Source: Paenibacillus camerounensis (GTDB taxonomy: Bacteria > Bacillota > Bacilli > Paenibacillales > Paenibacillaceae). Taken from it: DNA of 64,000 nt. The notes under the pieces were generated by a model. It saw only the letters and a list, made by a program, of their open reading frames with translations. It was not told where the DNA came from and searched no databases. Where the stretch lies: the NCBI RefSeq assembly GCF_000723885.1, contig NZ_CCDG010000008.1:62001-126000 (forward strand), read 5' to 3'. Below are positions 15,901 to 26,357 of the stretch, piece after piece (within the stretch, counting starts at the first letter, position 1; every line of letters begins with the position of its first letter). The position numbers were made by a program, and so were the translations under genes.

Positions 15901-18583
15901 TGCAGCAGATCCGGCAATTGAACCTGTGATCGGTGCAGCGGTCGGACCGGCAGCAATGATGAAGCTGCTGTCTGCCGGTCTCCTGAATGCAGGCAGCTTT
16001 AAGCAGGTAGCTGTCAACACACTGGAAGCAACACCTGAGCCGGAAGCTTCAGCATCACCGGCAGCAACAGCGGCACCGGAAAGTGGTTCTCAAGCATCTG
16101 CTGCACCTTCAGCGGATGCCAAGCCGGCAGAAGATACCGATCAGGCAGCCATGCTGCTGGCTGCAGAAGAGCCGGAGAAGCTCACTTATCTGATTCCGGC
16201 CGACACAACCAAGAACGGTGTACAGTATGTGCATTTAATTGTGAAGCAAGGCGATAAGGCGTATTACTACTCCAAAGCCTATTATTTTGATAACGAGCCT
16301 TCACTGGTAACCTTCAGCAAGAACGGTGTTAACTACCCGCTGCCTAAGCAGACGCTGAATGTTACCGTATCTGAGCTGTTCAGCAAGACAGGCGCAATCA
16401 CCAAGTATCAGTGGGTCAAAGCGGCTGAAGCTGCACCGGATATGGCTTCAACGGGCTGGACGGCTCTTCCGGTCGGCGGAGCTGTTGAAATTACCGGTAA
16501 GGATCTGAAGCCGGGTGAAGTGGCTGATTATACCTTGTATGTGCTGTCTATTGACGGAGCAGGCAACAGTGTAATCGTGCATACTCCTGACAGCTTTAAG
16601 GTTTCGGCCAGCGGAGATGAGGAAGCCCCTCCGGCAGATGCCGAATCGGCACTCCTGTATCTGTCGGGTGATGCAGAAGACGGCTATACGGCCATTGTGA
16701 AGCTGAGCCTCGACACAGAAGATAAAGCCGGCTATGAATATTCGATTTCACCGGATAACGGCAGCAGCTGGGTGAACTGGAAGCCTTACACCAACTTTGT
16801 ATCGGTTAAGGTTCCGACAGGTAATCCTGCTTTCCTGGAAGTGATGGTGAAATACAGAACACCGGGCGGCAAAATCAGTGACGCAGCCAAGCTGAAGTTA
16901 CCGGCCCAGATGCCGGAAGATGCTCCGGTTTATGCTCTGGCCAGCATGAACACCACGAGTCCGGTGAATGCGACGATTGGTGCGAACATTGAGGTGGCAG
17001 CCCCTCCAGGCGTAAAAGTCATTGTCGGCAAGGTGAATCCGACTGTACCGACACGCACAGGCAACACCTTTAATGTCAAGGAAAACGGCTTCTACAGCTT
17101 TGATCTCATTGACCTTAATGATGCTGAGCGTACAGACACCCTGTACATCGTGGTTAAGAATGTGGATGGTACGGTGCCTATGGCTACCGTGGAATATCCG
17201 TTCACAGCACTGACGAACAGCAATGTAACGGCACTGCTGGTTGACCCTTCAGAGCCGATTATTATTACGAACAACAACGGCAAGAGCTCGTATACCTTTA
17301 AGGAAAACGGCTCGTTCACCTTTGAATTCAAGGATGCCGCAGGTAACACAGGCACAGCGGTAGCTACAGTGAACAATATTGACAAGGAAGCACCTAAAGT
17401 GAAAATTGTCCGCTCCTATCAATACGGGGCTGACGGCAGCAAGGTGTTCGGCACAATTGAGGATGGCAACGGCAATGTGGTGCTCTCTTCCGGAGTAACG
17501 CTTGAAGTGCAAAAGGCGGATAATTCGGCGAAGCAGATCTTTATTACGAGCCAGAACCAGACTGTATCCCTGAAAGAGAACGGTGTAGCTTCCTTTACTG
17601 TAGCTGACCAGTTCGGTAATACGACAGTTGTCAAAGAGACCGTAACCAATATCCTGAACACAGCACCGGATGCGGACAAAATCACTTATACATTCGTTGA
17701 TGCTGCAGGCAATGCAGTTTCTGACAGCAAGGTTATTACAATCGGCGGACAACAATACGCACAGGGCAAGGTTAAGGTGACAGTGTCGGGTAAGACGACA
17801 GCGCCGAATATGGTGTTCTCTGGACTGAAGCCAATCCGCTCAGGCGCAAGCTACACTAACAAAATCAGCGCGGCTGACGGCACGTTCACTTACTCCAGAG
17901 AATTCGAAAGTGCCGGTTCAACCGTAATGACGATCTCCGATCTGCTCGGCAATTCGAGCAAGATTCCGGTTACGGTAAAAGGTCTGGATAACACCGCACC
18001 TGAGCTGACATTGAAAAAGAGTGCTGTCGGCATCGCCCAGAACAAGCAGAATTTCAACTTTGCCGTTGATCTCGGCGGCTACACGGTCTCCGATAATGTA
18101 TCGTCGGCAGCGAATGTGAAGGTTGAGGCTGCCGGTCTTGATCTGACTAAGCTTGGACGCCAGCAGGTTACTTATACTGCTACTGACCAGGTGGGCAACA
18201 AGACGGTTGCAACGCAGGATGTCATTGTAGTCAAAGACGGCGGGCTGCTTATTTTCGGGAATGATACCCTGATTTCAGCATCCTCCGGAGAATCCGCATT
18301 GTTCAGCAGCAATACCATTACCTTCAAAATCAGCGGCTACAACACTATGAAGGTCTCAGGCACTGACAAAGTGAACGAGTGGGGTACGTTTGATCTGATG
18401 TATCAGTCAGGTCTCTACCGCGAAGGGCAAATGAAATCTATCGCTACCAAAATCACCTATGATCAGCTGGTAAGCGGACAGTACAAGGTTACTTTCCCGA
18501 AAGCCGGCTGGTACACAATTATCGTGAGAACGCAGGAGCGCGACCGTGAGTATGCGACCTTCTTCGTCAGCAGCACGAACTAG
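12965..18583 (+). CDS. Giant exported multi-domain protein with Ig-like repeats (about 1872 aa)
   Basis: A signal peptide (LTIIMLLSLIPDVWTGRVQAAA) ends near residue 37. An N-terminal beta-rich region is followed by Ig-like modules containing D-AGN signatures (KAADKAGNETTNVAYD, FKDAAGNTGTAVATV, DQVGNKTVATQ). A Pro/Ala/Thr/Ser-rich linker lies at about 942-1065 (TPAPTPAPVES and similar). Three modules share a KENG-x-(Y/F/A)-(S/T)-F core near residues 1370, 1445 and 1535. There is no SLH, LPXTG or other anchor at the C-terminus, which ends FFVSSTN, so the protein is probably secreted or held by its SLH-anchored neighbours. The start is TTG 12965, with GGGGGAG seven bases upstream; ATG 12971 is an alternative. 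First gene of the 23-kb cluster. Confidence 0.85.
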   Translation: MLMSRKAKKYTALSLTIIMLLSLIPDVWTGRVQAAAKDIEVVFKSGARIGNLSYSATNTFINFYNNQVEGFRQTETDKDAQYDWAGGNIFAGVNDNEATVQFEVRVADNPILREMAKSGHAEMKTGFAVLRRHSGFLWTRQSAIRISIDGTTLINERTGSSQVYNKSASAVIKPNSVINIWVYGEGDDDGEAAGVRGFYLNFEDMQRPVLNNYTFTGNGATRENTTINQTELYVKKSENVTVAYNFTEPVLPTSLVASNSDFFLRHPLFVNPAGTGLPGAGQQQYLENITYSSSNLSTLHNSIAFSYSPNEYSQSGNLPVEPKIAGTTPNNPPMEQTMQEKFTAAGLADAAGNMATISFPNAGSTASLPNVQGRTVDPFNYKSGGYRVIVDAVRPKYTKVGNGIQPEILTGVTLNEGDIIDFTVQMTEEAVVKKGWTTAQTFLRFNNGMKAYYTGGSNTKNWTFRMTVPGGTAVEAPLLKVIALSNDAKGDNTDINVIQDYAGNLLFQPANYDGEHVDGDTSLVNSKIDWANLSIDNTLPIIGYRYETGGGSNTTYQKKGKVTIDANDPAVKVPSLDPIAADRGLDRPSRGIYRPSNMTGSASPSVGLVYYLWSQNPADPFASVPEDNYAALKRYALSAKQPSEELYPDKFHDIKLQVANNKTNLLAPPAEAFTSENSGEWYLHTWTADMTWDSARELKQYELKQQYVREHDEQYKAWLAEAPGNEDEKILYADNKALVAVGQYGDTNVWKLDYFKKADSNWTHNVGILKLDNQVPVIANGTPSNDNSNSVEITALVSDPHSGIDTVKYQWVKDGNQPADVDWKPANYNGTTVTQSTYEDVFEDGSYWLYLKAADKAGNETTNVAYDKTVTVNSQDSMPAAFSPEANANYVQSHDVMFSIGGITPDFVGYAITGSSNHPAGDSEFTALEPAEVTGKKSLLEALPSPSPEAVNGGAAATPAPTPAPVESSGPEITPAPTPAADPAIEPVIGAAVGPAAMMKLLSAGLLNAGSFKQVAVNTLEATPEPEASASPAATAAPESGSQASAAPSADAKPAEDTDQAAMLLAAEEPEKLTYLIPADTTKNGVQYVHLIVKQGDKAYYYSKAYYFDNEPSLVTFSKNGVNYPLPKQTLNVTVSELFSKTGAITKYQWVKAAEAAPDMASTGWTALPVGGAVEITGKDLKPGEVADYTLYVLSIDGAGNSVIVHTPDSFKVSASGDEEAPPADAESALLYLSGDAEDGYTAIVKLSLDTEDKAGYEYSISPDNGSSWVNWKPYTNFVSVKVPTGNPAFLEVMVKYRTPGGKISDAAKLKLPAQMPEDAPVYALASMNTTSPVNATIGANIEVAAPPGVKVIVGKVNPTVPTRTGNTFNVKENGFYSFDLIDLNDAERTDTLYIVVKNVDGTVPMATVEYPFTALTNSNVTALLVDPSEPIIITNNNGKSSYTFKENGSFTFEFKDAAGNTGTAVATVNNIDKEAPKVKIVRSYQYGADGSKVFGTIEDGNGNVVLSSGVTLEVQKADNSAKQIFITSQNQTVSLKENGVASFTVADQFGNTTVVKETVTNILNTAPDADKITYTFVDAAGNAVSDSKVITIGGQQYAQGKVKVTVSGKTTAPNMVFSGLKPIRSGASYTNKISAADGTFTYSREFESAGSTVMTISDLLGNSSKIPVTVKGLDNTAPELTLKKSAVGIAQNKQNFNFAVDLGGYTVSDNVSSAANVKVEAAGLDLTKLGRQQVTYTATDQVGNKTVATQDVIVVKDGGLLIFGNDTLISASSGESALFSSNTITFKISGYNTMKVSGTDKVNEWGTFDLMYQSGLYREGQMKSIATKITYDQLVSGQYKVTFPKAGWYTIIVRTQERDREYATFFVSSTN

Positions 18584-18610
18584 AAAGAACTATGAACAGG
18601 GGGACTATAG

Positions 18611-21600
18611 GTGAAGCTGCTTAAAAAAACGTGTGCGATGATGCTCTCCTTTGTGATGGTATTCCTGTCTACATCAGAGAGCCTGCATGCCCTGGCGGAT
18701 GCGGCTAAGGCAACGAATACAACCACGATTACCAATGACTTCATTAAAGTCACTGTGGATAACGCTACGGGCCGTTACGGTGTCCGTACAGTGGATGGCC
18801 AGCCCATACGCAAAAAGGACCAGAATACCAATCTGCTGTTCCAGGGAGATGATCCGGAAACGTCGTTTACGACGTTCCGGATTGATGGGACAGATTATAT
18901 CTACGGTAACAAATATAAGTTCGACAGCAGTTTTTATTCCGAAACAACAGCACCAAAGGTTGTGGAAAACTCTAACGGAACCAAGCAGCTTGAAATGCTG
19001 TGGAAAATTAAGGGCGTAGAGATCAAGCAGATTCTCATGCTCTACACTGACAGCACGGATAAGGTGAATTCCGGAAATATCAATATCCGCTATGAAGTCA
19101 ATAACAAAAGCGGTGCTGTCGTAGAAGTCGGCAGCCGGATCCTGCTGGATACTATGGTCGGAGCCAATGACGGACCCTTGTTCCAGATCGGTACAGCTTA
19201 CCAGGCTCCGCTGATGGTTGAAAGAAAACTTACACATGACCCGCGGGCAGCGGGCATTCCTGAAGAGGACGCAGCCCTTTACAAGCTTCCTTCCTACTGG
19301 GTTATGCGTGATAAGCTGGACCTGACCAATCCGCAGGCGACGAATGTTGTCGCCTACGGCTTCAACAATATTGCCGAGCAGAATATCAATATTGTGGATG
19401 AGATGATTGTCGGCCACTGGAACGGTCTGGCTAATACAAAATGGGATTACAAGGTGAATCCGAATCTGGATTTCACCCGTGACACCAATGATTACGGAAG
19501 CGCCGACTCTGCAGTCGCCTTTTACTGGAACCCGGACAAAATTGCAGCCGGAGGCTTCCAGAGCTTCGAGACAGTATACGGCCTCGGGGAAATCATTGCC
19601 CCGGACAAAGTATTCTCTGTCCGATTTGTAGACCAGATTCAACAGCTGGCTACGCTTGAAGATAACAGTGCTTACCGCGACGAAGGCATTTTTGATATCA
19701 CCGCTGAGGTGGAAAATCTGGCCGCATTCAATATGGAGCATTCCAAGATTAATGTGAAGCTGGAGCTGGAAAGCGGACTTGATTTCGTCAAGCTTGACAG
19801 TAAAGGGGCAGTTGTAAGAGATGCCAACGGCAATGCGGTTATTGAGAATACGCGAAGCCGGACGCTGGAATTCAAGAAATCGGCAACGCCTGAAGAAGCG
19901 GAGCAGGGTATTCAGCCGAAGTACAAGCCGGGTGATACGATTGCAGCTTCATTCAAGGTGAAGGCCAAAGGCAGACCTTGGCCGGTAACGCGGGAATATA
20001 TGCTTACCGCCAGCAGTCCGGAGACCCAGAGTGAAATTGAAGGGATCGCGGATGAGAGCATCAAGGCACAGTATGAATCGAGCAAATCGAATTTCATTCT
20101 GCTGCCGCCGGTGGGAGAAGCGACTCCGACTTATGTATACGGAATGTCACCGGATGAGCTGTACAGCACGGACGTGAAGTATATGACAGTCAACCTGTCG
20201 AATATCGAAGCCTACAACACCGGTAACGATACGACAGCGGCTAACTTCGATCTGTATCTGAAGGAGACCGTGACCGGAGAACGTTATAAAATTAATGTCC
20301 AGGACGCCGTCGTTATGCAGCCAACGGATGACGGAATGTCCGGTGATATGCGTATAACCTACCGCGGCGGGGATATGGTTGACGAGGCCGGCAATGTAAT
20401 TGAAGCTGATCTCGGACCAGAGCTGCCGCTCGGTGAGTATCAGGTGGAGATTGACTATAAGGGTGATGCCGGCGGCGATGAGGAAATTGCCTCCATGTAT
20501 GACATCACCACGGAACAGACCATCCTTGTATCCGACAATGACGAATCGCGTATCCGCGAAGCCGGCATTATGGTCGTGTACAAGCAGCTGGTGGACGTCA
20601 GCGGTATCGCGAACGGTTCGTCTGTAAGCGGAGATCTGCTCGACGATCTGAACAGCCTTTTCCCGAATGAGCCGTTTAAAGACGGAGCATTCCTCTATAA
20701 TGCAGTAACAGAATACAAGAAGACCAAAGCGGTTATCGGAATGGCCAGTAAGGCCGTTGATCCTGAATTTGAACTGAGTGAATTTATGGATGATGAAGCG
20801 CTGGAAGAAACACCGCTTTACAACTATCAATTATTTGATTCTGAAGAAGACCTGGAGGCATTCGAGGCTGAAGCAGAGGATGAAGAAATTGACCGCGAAG
20901 TCGTTGTAGTGATCCGCGGGATGATCAAGCAGGTCGGCTCCAAAGCCGATGAACAGGTTATTGTAGATACAAAGACTGAACCGGCCATTATAAATGATGC
21001 TGTAGCTTATACAGGTAAGGATCTGGCGTTTGTCCGCGGCAAGCTGAATATCTTCGGACAGACCCAGTCAGATGACATGCCGTTCCTGGATACCCTTTTT
21101 ATTAAAGGGGATGGAACGCTGAGCGTTGCCAGCAGCGGCTTTATTTTCCACAAAGGGGAATGGACGCTGGACTTCTTCAACGGCTTCAACAAATCGCTGG
21201 GCGACGAGAATTTTAATATGCCGTCCGCTGGCATTGAAGATGATGAGGATGAAGAAGAAGAAGAGAATACGAACCCTGAAGATGATACCCAGAACGGCAG
21301 CCTGAAATGGGCCGTCGGCGGCGTAGGCGACAGATTGAATCCGCTGCGCCAGGTTATGATCGAGGATGTATATTTCAACAGACAGTCGCTGTTCGCAGCA
21401 CCGAGCTTCTCAATTGACGGATTCGGACTTTCTTTTAATGACTTTATGTTAAGAGAAGGCGGGATTTCCTTCGGCGGCTCCCTGTCAATGAAGATTATTA
21501 ATGCAGAAATCAATAACGTCGTATTTAACGATAAAGGTTTTGTCGGCATTGATGCGGCACTTAAATTCGACTTGGGCGAATCGGTCGGTTTGTTCGGACC

Positions 21601-24600
21601 TAAGAAGGAAGGCGCCAAGAAAAAAGATGACGACGGGCCTAAGAGTCCAAGCGGTGAAATTACAGTAACCCACTTTGTTCAGGAGATCGGCGGAGAGCCG
21701 GTAGAGAACCAGTATGGACTGGCATTCGATGCCCAGCTTAAGAACATGCTCGAAGTGTCCGTTGAGCTGTCACTGAAGAAGGTCAGAGACGGCCGTATCC
21801 TCCCGGATGTTATTGCCTTCGGAGCAGGACTTCCTTCCCCGGGTATTCTGATCACGGGTGCTACGTATCTGACAGGAATTCGCGGCGCGGTCCGTGAGCT
21901 TGCCGATACCATTGCGGGCGGAAGCAAGGATGACCCGTTCCCGCTGACTGTATCAGCTGGTGTAAGCCTGAGATTCGGGATGGCTCCGGCGTATTTCTTC
22001 GGAGATGTCGATCTTACGGTTAAACGGACCGGACTTAAAGTAGAAGGCAAGATGGACTTCTCCACGATGGCAGAGCCGGAGGATGATGATAAGCTGCCGA
22101 TGCTGACCAAGGCGCTGCTTGAAGCCCAGTGGGTAACCCCATGGTTCGTGCGCGTTCAGGCTGAGATGGATATCGGCGGCTGGGATATCATTATCGGTAA
22201 GGCGGGAATCTTCGTCGGACAGAACCTGGAGAAGAACCGTACAGATTTCGAGGGCTATATCGGCTCCAAAATCCAAATTCCGAACAGTGTGCCGATTGTC
22301 GGCGGTATGCCGCTTTCCAGCATGTTCCTCGGAGTCAACAATGATAAGGTATGGGGCAGTATCGGCATTCTGCTGATCTCGCTCGGAATCACATATTACT
22401 GGGGCGGCGGGGTTGAATTCGGAACCTCGACAGACCAGCTGCCGGATGGTGTTATTCATCTGGTTGTAGATGACCCTGAGCTCGGACCGCGCCTGATGGT
22501 TATCGGACAAGGTGTAGAGACATTAGCAACCTCTGAGGCGGCTGTTCCGGCAGCTGAGCAGGAGAATCAGGAAATTGTATACCGCGAAGTTGCTGAAGGT
22601 GTGGATTACGTTGAGAATGGTTCATTGAACGTCAGCGTAGGCGGCATCACGGTTAAAAACAGCGGCAGAGTGCATGAGATTCCAATGGATAATGTAACCG
22701 GTAATGCGGTTATCGAAATGGAATATGAGTCTAAGGATCGTCCGGAATTCACGCTGAAGGATGGAAGCGGGAAGGCGTTCCCGGTTAAATTCGATAATAC
22801 GAATACAGACCCGACGGCTAATGCATTCACCCAGTACATTCCGGCCAGCAGCTCCAAAGACCAGGTCGATGTGCGTAAAGCGTATATTATCGTTCCAGCA
22901 GATAAGGTAAATGGCGGCAAATGGACACTGACTGCAGTATCTCCGGTCAAAACCAAGCTGCTTAACGTTCCGACTGCACCGCAGCTGAACGATATCGTTC
23001 TCGCTAAGGACAACTCGAATGCGGACAAGTTCAACGCTTCCTGGAAAGTAGCCAATGCAGCCGAAGGAGATACAATCAATCTGTATCTGGCTCAGGACGC
23101 AGTTTCCAAGAAAACAACGACACTGGATAACGGAGAACCCGTGCTTGAAGCAGGCGATCCCGGTCTGCTCATTGCCAAGGATATTCCGGTCGGCCAGAAC
23201 GGCGGCGTCAGCGGCGGAGTAACCAGCGGAAGCACAAGCATTGATGTTACCAATGTAACCCTGATGGGCAATCCGGAGGATATCCGCGGACTGCTGAGAC
23301 AAGGAAATTACTATCTGCGTGCCGAGCTGAAATCCAGCGCTACCTTCGCTACGAAGACTTCGGTGCAAAAGTTTGAGATTGTCGATCCGTTTGCACCGCA
23401 GAACGTAAGCGATCTGAAGGTTGAACCGGCAGGAAACGGACTGTTTGCCCTTTCCTTCAAACCGGGCGCGAAGAAAGCCGGACACAGCGGCTATGAACAC
23501 AGCTATATTATTGATGCAAAACGGTTGCAGGACGGCGAAATGAAGGATTATGACAATTTCGGCGAAATTCTGTTCACTGAAGAGGAGCTTGCCCCTTACT
23601 GGAATGCTTCAACAGGCAAGTATGAGGGTATTCTGATCGGCGGCTGGTCCGCAACCTCAACTACTGATGAGGTGGATCTCGGCAGTCTTGAAGGAACCGT
23701 AATGGACCTGAAGGATGTCAAGTATGTCGGTCTTGAAGTCGGCTATGAATACGAAATTGGCGTGTCGGCAGCAACGGTTCCGACTGAAGCGGATGACAAG
23801 AACCAGAATTACCATTATGCAGACCGGATTGCTGCTGCGAAGAAGCTGCTTCCTGTACCTGTTAAGCCTAAGCTGAATGTAACAGGTCAAGGTACGCTTG
23901 AGAACACTGGCGCTTACATCAATCTGCTTACCAAGCAAACGGAGCAGACACTGACGTTTACTTCGGATCAGAAGAATGTAACCGTAGAAGCGTTCTATGC
24001 GGAAGAATCAATCGGTAAGGTAGCGCTTAGCAATACGGCTAACGGAAGCCAGGGGACGCTGAAGCTGACCAAGTTCCAGACAGACGGACCGTTTGCTGTA
24101 GAGCTGCGTGCAACGAATACAGCAACCAAGGATCTTTCGGTAACCATGCTGTATCTGACGGTTGATACTATTGCACCGGTGCTCTACATTGACCAGCCGG
24201 CGACCGGAGCAAGAACGGCTAACGACGGTTCGGGCAACAAGATCACTGTTGCTGGTACTACAACTAAAGGAACGCTGCTGAAAGTAGGCAGTACGGTAGT
24301 GCCGGTTGCTGAAGACGGCACCTTTAATGCAGAGGTGCCTGTGGCATCGGCTGATCCGACTGTTGCGCTTCAATTCACCGCTACAGACGGTGCCGGTAAT
24401 GAAAATACGGCAGTTGTGAACATCTCCAATGAAAGCTTTGATGTTCCTTCGGCGCTGATTCTCGAACAGGTTCCTGCTCTGCAGCCTGGAGACAAGAGCA
24501 TCATTGCCAAGGCCTACCTTAAGGTAGCCGACGGCAAGGACGAGAACGGCAAGCTGAAGTATAAGCAGGTGGAAGTAAGCCAAAGTGACATGAGTAAAAT

Positions 24601-26347
24601 CACCTACTCTGTAGCATCCGGAGATTCGGTTGATGTTGTGACTGTCGTGGATCAGGCAACACAAAAACGCACCACTACTGTTACAGCCCTCGCAACCGGC
24701 TCAAGCCTGATTACAGGGGAGTACACAGTAACGGATGGAGTAACCATCCAGGGCTATACGGTTGCTTCGGTTGAAGTGCCTGAGCCTGTGAAGCTGGGTA
24801 GCCTGGTTATTTCTGCAGTGCCTGCAGGGACGAATACAACCCAGACCAGAATTATTGTATCCGACTCCGGGGATATGACCGGACAACAACTGGCTTACAA
24901 GATTTACAGCTCAGGTCAAGGCGGGGCCCTTCCGGCATTCCAATCGGATCTGAGCGACTGGCAGATCCTGCCGGCTGACGGTGCTGTATTCGTGAAGCCG
25001 GGTGATGAGATCGTCGTTGCCAAGCGGACATCCATGGATAAACTGGCAATGGCAGCCGCCCAAGTAACTGCGGTCATTTACTCCGCATTACCGGGCAATG
25101 GACCTGGTGCCCCAAGTTCTCCAGGTGCTCCGGGTGCTCCAGGTGCTCCTGGACCAGTAGCTCCTGCACCGGCTCCTGAAGGTGCGCCTAAAGCAACACT
25201 GAACGGCCAGGATGTAGAAGCGACCTGGAACGGCACTACAGCCGTCATTCATCTGACTGACAGCAGCAAAGCTGCAGACGGTACAGGGGATATTACAATC
25301 AGCAGTTCAGATACAGCAGCAGGAGGCTTTGATATTACGGTTGATCAGAGCGTCGTGCAGCAGGCTGTTACAGCCAAGAAAAATGTGGTAATCCAAGTGC
25401 CGTTCGGATCACTCGTCCTGACACCGGATCATCTGTCAGGACTTAACGGGCCGCTCCGGATCAGCATTGGAAGCAATAATGCTAATGATAAGACAGCAAT
25501 GTCCGCAATTGCGTCAACCCAGAACTTCACTGTGCTGGGAGCAGGCGAAGGGGTACATGTTGCCGTCAATCTGCCTTCCGGCAAATGGGCACCTGCCCTT
25601 AAAGCCAATGTTGCGATCCCTTCAGGCATAGCTGCCGGTGGTATCACCGCAGTGGTTCTGAAGGATGCCAGCGGAAACTGGACAACGATACCTTGGAAGC
25701 TGAACAGCAACAGTACTGCTGTGGATGTACAGCTGACCGGTGAAGGCAGCCTGTTCTTCATCAGTAACAAGAAGGTATTTAAGGATGTGGCTGCAGGCTT
25801 CTGGGCTCAGCAGGATATCAACGCCGCCTCGGGTAAACTGTTTGTTCTGGGTAAAGCGGCTGACAGCTTTGCACCTCAATCCAAGGTTACCCGTGCAGAG
25901 CTGCCGACGATTCTCCTGAGAGTTGCAGGGCTGATGAACAATCCGTTCAGTAAGCAGAATTTCTCGGATGTGTCGGCGAACAGCTGGTACAGCCGCAGTG
26001 TCTCAATCGCAGCTGAGCTGGGTATCGTCACCGGCCAGAACGGCGGCCAATATGCACCGCAGGCTACTCTGTCGCGGATGGAAGCAATGACCATGGTCGG
26101 CAGACTGCTGAATGTAATCAGCGCCGGCGGCGAGACACTCAGCGAGGCTGAGGTTACACAGATTCTTGCAGCCTATGCTGACAAGGATTCCATTCCGGCT
26201 TGGGCCCGGCAGTCCATTGCACTCAGCATCAAATACGGCATCATCCGCGGTGTGGACGGAAACATCAATCCTGCCGGCGTATTGACCCGAGCTGAAGCTG
26301 CTACTATTGCAATCAGACTGGATCAGTATATTACAGACAAACAATAG
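18611..26347 (+). CDS. Giant SLH-anchored surface protein with collagen-like linker (about 2578 aa)
   Basis: The start is GTG with GGGGGA upstream and a signal peptide to about residue 31 (MMLSFVMVFLSTSESLHALA). A long beta-rich ectodomain contains acidic stretches near 750-780 and 875-895 (DDEDEEEEEN), then Ig/fibronectin-like modules. A short Gly-Pro linker (GAPGAPGAPGP) lies at about 2165-2190. Three SLH repeats occupy about 2385-2577; each has the hydrophobic core and the TRAE-type motif (VTRAELPTILLR, LSRMEAMTMVG, LTRAEAATIAIR). SLH domains bind pyruvylated cell-wall polymer, so this protein sits on the outer wall. It starts 27 bases after the previous stop, so co-transcription is likely. 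Ectodomain function unknown. Confidence 0.88.
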   Translation: MKLLKKTCAMMLSFVMVFLSTSESLHALADAAKATNTTTITNDFIKVTVDNATGRYGVRTVDGQPIRKKDQNTNLLFQGDDPETSFTTFRIDGTDYIYGNKYKFDSSFYSETTAPKVVENSNGTKQLEMLWKIKGVEIKQILMLYTDSTDKVNSGNINIRYEVNNKSGAVVEVGSRILLDTMVGANDGPLFQIGTAYQAPLMVERKLTHDPRAAGIPEEDAALYKLPSYWVMRDKLDLTNPQATNVVAYGFNNIAEQNINIVDEMIVGHWNGLANTKWDYKVNPNLDFTRDTNDYGSADSAVAFYWNPDKIAAGGFQSFETVYGLGEIIAPDKVFSVRFVDQIQQLATLEDNSAYRDEGIFDITAEVENLAAFNMEHSKINVKLELESGLDFVKLDSKGAVVRDANGNAVIENTRSRTLEFKKSATPEEAEQGIQPKYKPGDTIAASFKVKAKGRPWPVTREYMLTASSPETQSEIEGIADESIKAQYESSKSNFILLPPVGEATPTYVYGMSPDELYSTDVKYMTVNLSNIEAYNTGNDTTAANFDLYLKETVTGERYKINVQDAVVMQPTDDGMSGDMRITYRGGDMVDEAGNVIEADLGPELPLGEYQVEIDYKGDAGGDEEIASMYDITTEQTILVSDNDESRIREAGIMVVYKQLVDVSGIANGSSVSGDLLDDLNSLFPNEPFKDGAFLYNAVTEYKKTKAVIGMASKAVDPEFELSEFMDDEALEETPLYNYQLFDSEEDLEAFEAEAEDEEIDREVVVVIRGMIKQVGSKADEQVIVDTKTEPAIINDAVAYTGKDLAFVRGKLNIFGQTQSDDMPFLDTLFIKGDGTLSVASSGFIFHKGEWTLDFFNGFNKSLGDENFNMPSAGIEDDEDEEEEENTNPEDDTQNGSLKWAVGGVGDRLNPLRQVMIEDVYFNRQSLFAAPSFSIDGFGLSFNDFMLREGGISFGGSLSMKIINAEINNVVFNDKGFVGIDAALKFDLGESVGLFGPKKEGAKKKDDDGPKSPSGEITVTHFVQEIGGEPVENQYGLAFDAQLKNMLEVSVELSLKKVRDGRILPDVIAFGAGLPSPGILITGATYLTGIRGAVRELADTIAGGSKDDPFPLTVSAGVSLRFGMAPAYFFGDVDLTVKRTGLKVEGKMDFSTMAEPEDDDKLPMLTKALLEAQWVTPWFVRVQAEMDIGGWDIIIGKAGIFVGQNLEKNRTDFEGYIGSKIQIPNSVPIVGGMPLSSMFLGVNNDKVWGSIGILLISLGITYYWGGGVEFGTSTDQLPDGVIHLVVDDPELGPRLMVIGQGVETLATSEAAVPAAEQENQEIVYREVAEGVDYVENGSLNVSVGGITVKNSGRVHEIPMDNVTGNAVIEMEYESKDRPEFTLKDGSGKAFPVKFDNTNTDPTANAFTQYIPASSSKDQVDVRKAYIIVPADKVNGGKWTLTAVSPVKTKLLNVPTAPQLNDIVLAKDNSNADKFNASWKVANAAEGDTINLYLAQDAVSKKTTTLDNGEPVLEAGDPGLLIAKDIPVGQNGGVSGGVTSGSTSIDVTNVTLMGNPEDIRGLLRQGNYYLRAELKSSATFATKTSVQKFEIVDPFAPQNVSDLKVEPAGNGLFALSFKPGAKKAGHSGYEHSYIIDAKRLQDGEMKDYDNFGEILFTEEELAPYWNASTGKYEGILIGGWSATSTTDEVDLGSLEGTVMDLKDVKYVGLEVGYEYEIGVSAATVPTEADDKNQNYHYADRIAAAKKLLPVPVKPKLNVTGQGTLENTGAYINLLTKQTEQTLTFTSDQKNVTVEAFYAEESIGKVALSNTANGSQGTLKLTKFQTDGPFAVELRATNTATKDLSVTMLYLTVDTIAPVLYIDQPATGARTANDGSGNKITVAGTTTKGTLLKVGSTVVPVAEDGTFNAEVPVASADPTVALQFTATDGAGNENTAVVNISNESFDVPSALILEQVPALQPGDKSIIAKAYLKVADGKDENGKLKYKQVEVSQSDMSKITYSVASGDSVDVVTVVDQATQKRTTTVTALATGSSLITGEYTVTDGVTIQGYTVASVEVPEPVKLGSLVISAVPAGTNTTQTRIIVSDSGDMTGQQLAYKIYSSGQGGALPAFQSDLSDWQILPADGAVFVKPGDEIVVAKRTSMDKLAMAAAQVTAVIYSALPGNGPGAPSSPGAPGAPGAPGPVAPAPAPEGAPKATLNGQDVEATWNGTTAVIHLTDSSKAADGTGDITISSSDTAAGGFDITVDQSVVQQAVTAKKNVVIQVPFGSLVLTPDHLSGLNGPLRISIGSNNANDKTAMSAIASTQNFTVLGAGEGVHVAVNLPSGKWAPALKANVAIPSGIAAGGITAVVLKDASGNWTTIPWKLNSNSTAVDVQLTGEGSLFFISNKKVFKDVAAGFWAQQDINAASGKLFVLGKAADSFAPQSKVTRAELPTILLRVAGLMNNPFSKQNFSDVSANSWYSRSVSIAAELGIVTGQNGGQYAPQATLSRMEAMTMVGRLLNVISAGGETLSEAEVTQILAAYADKDSIPAWARQSIALSIKYGIIRGVDGNINPAGVLTRAEAATIAIRLDQYITDKQ

Positions 26348-26357
26348 AACGGCAGGG

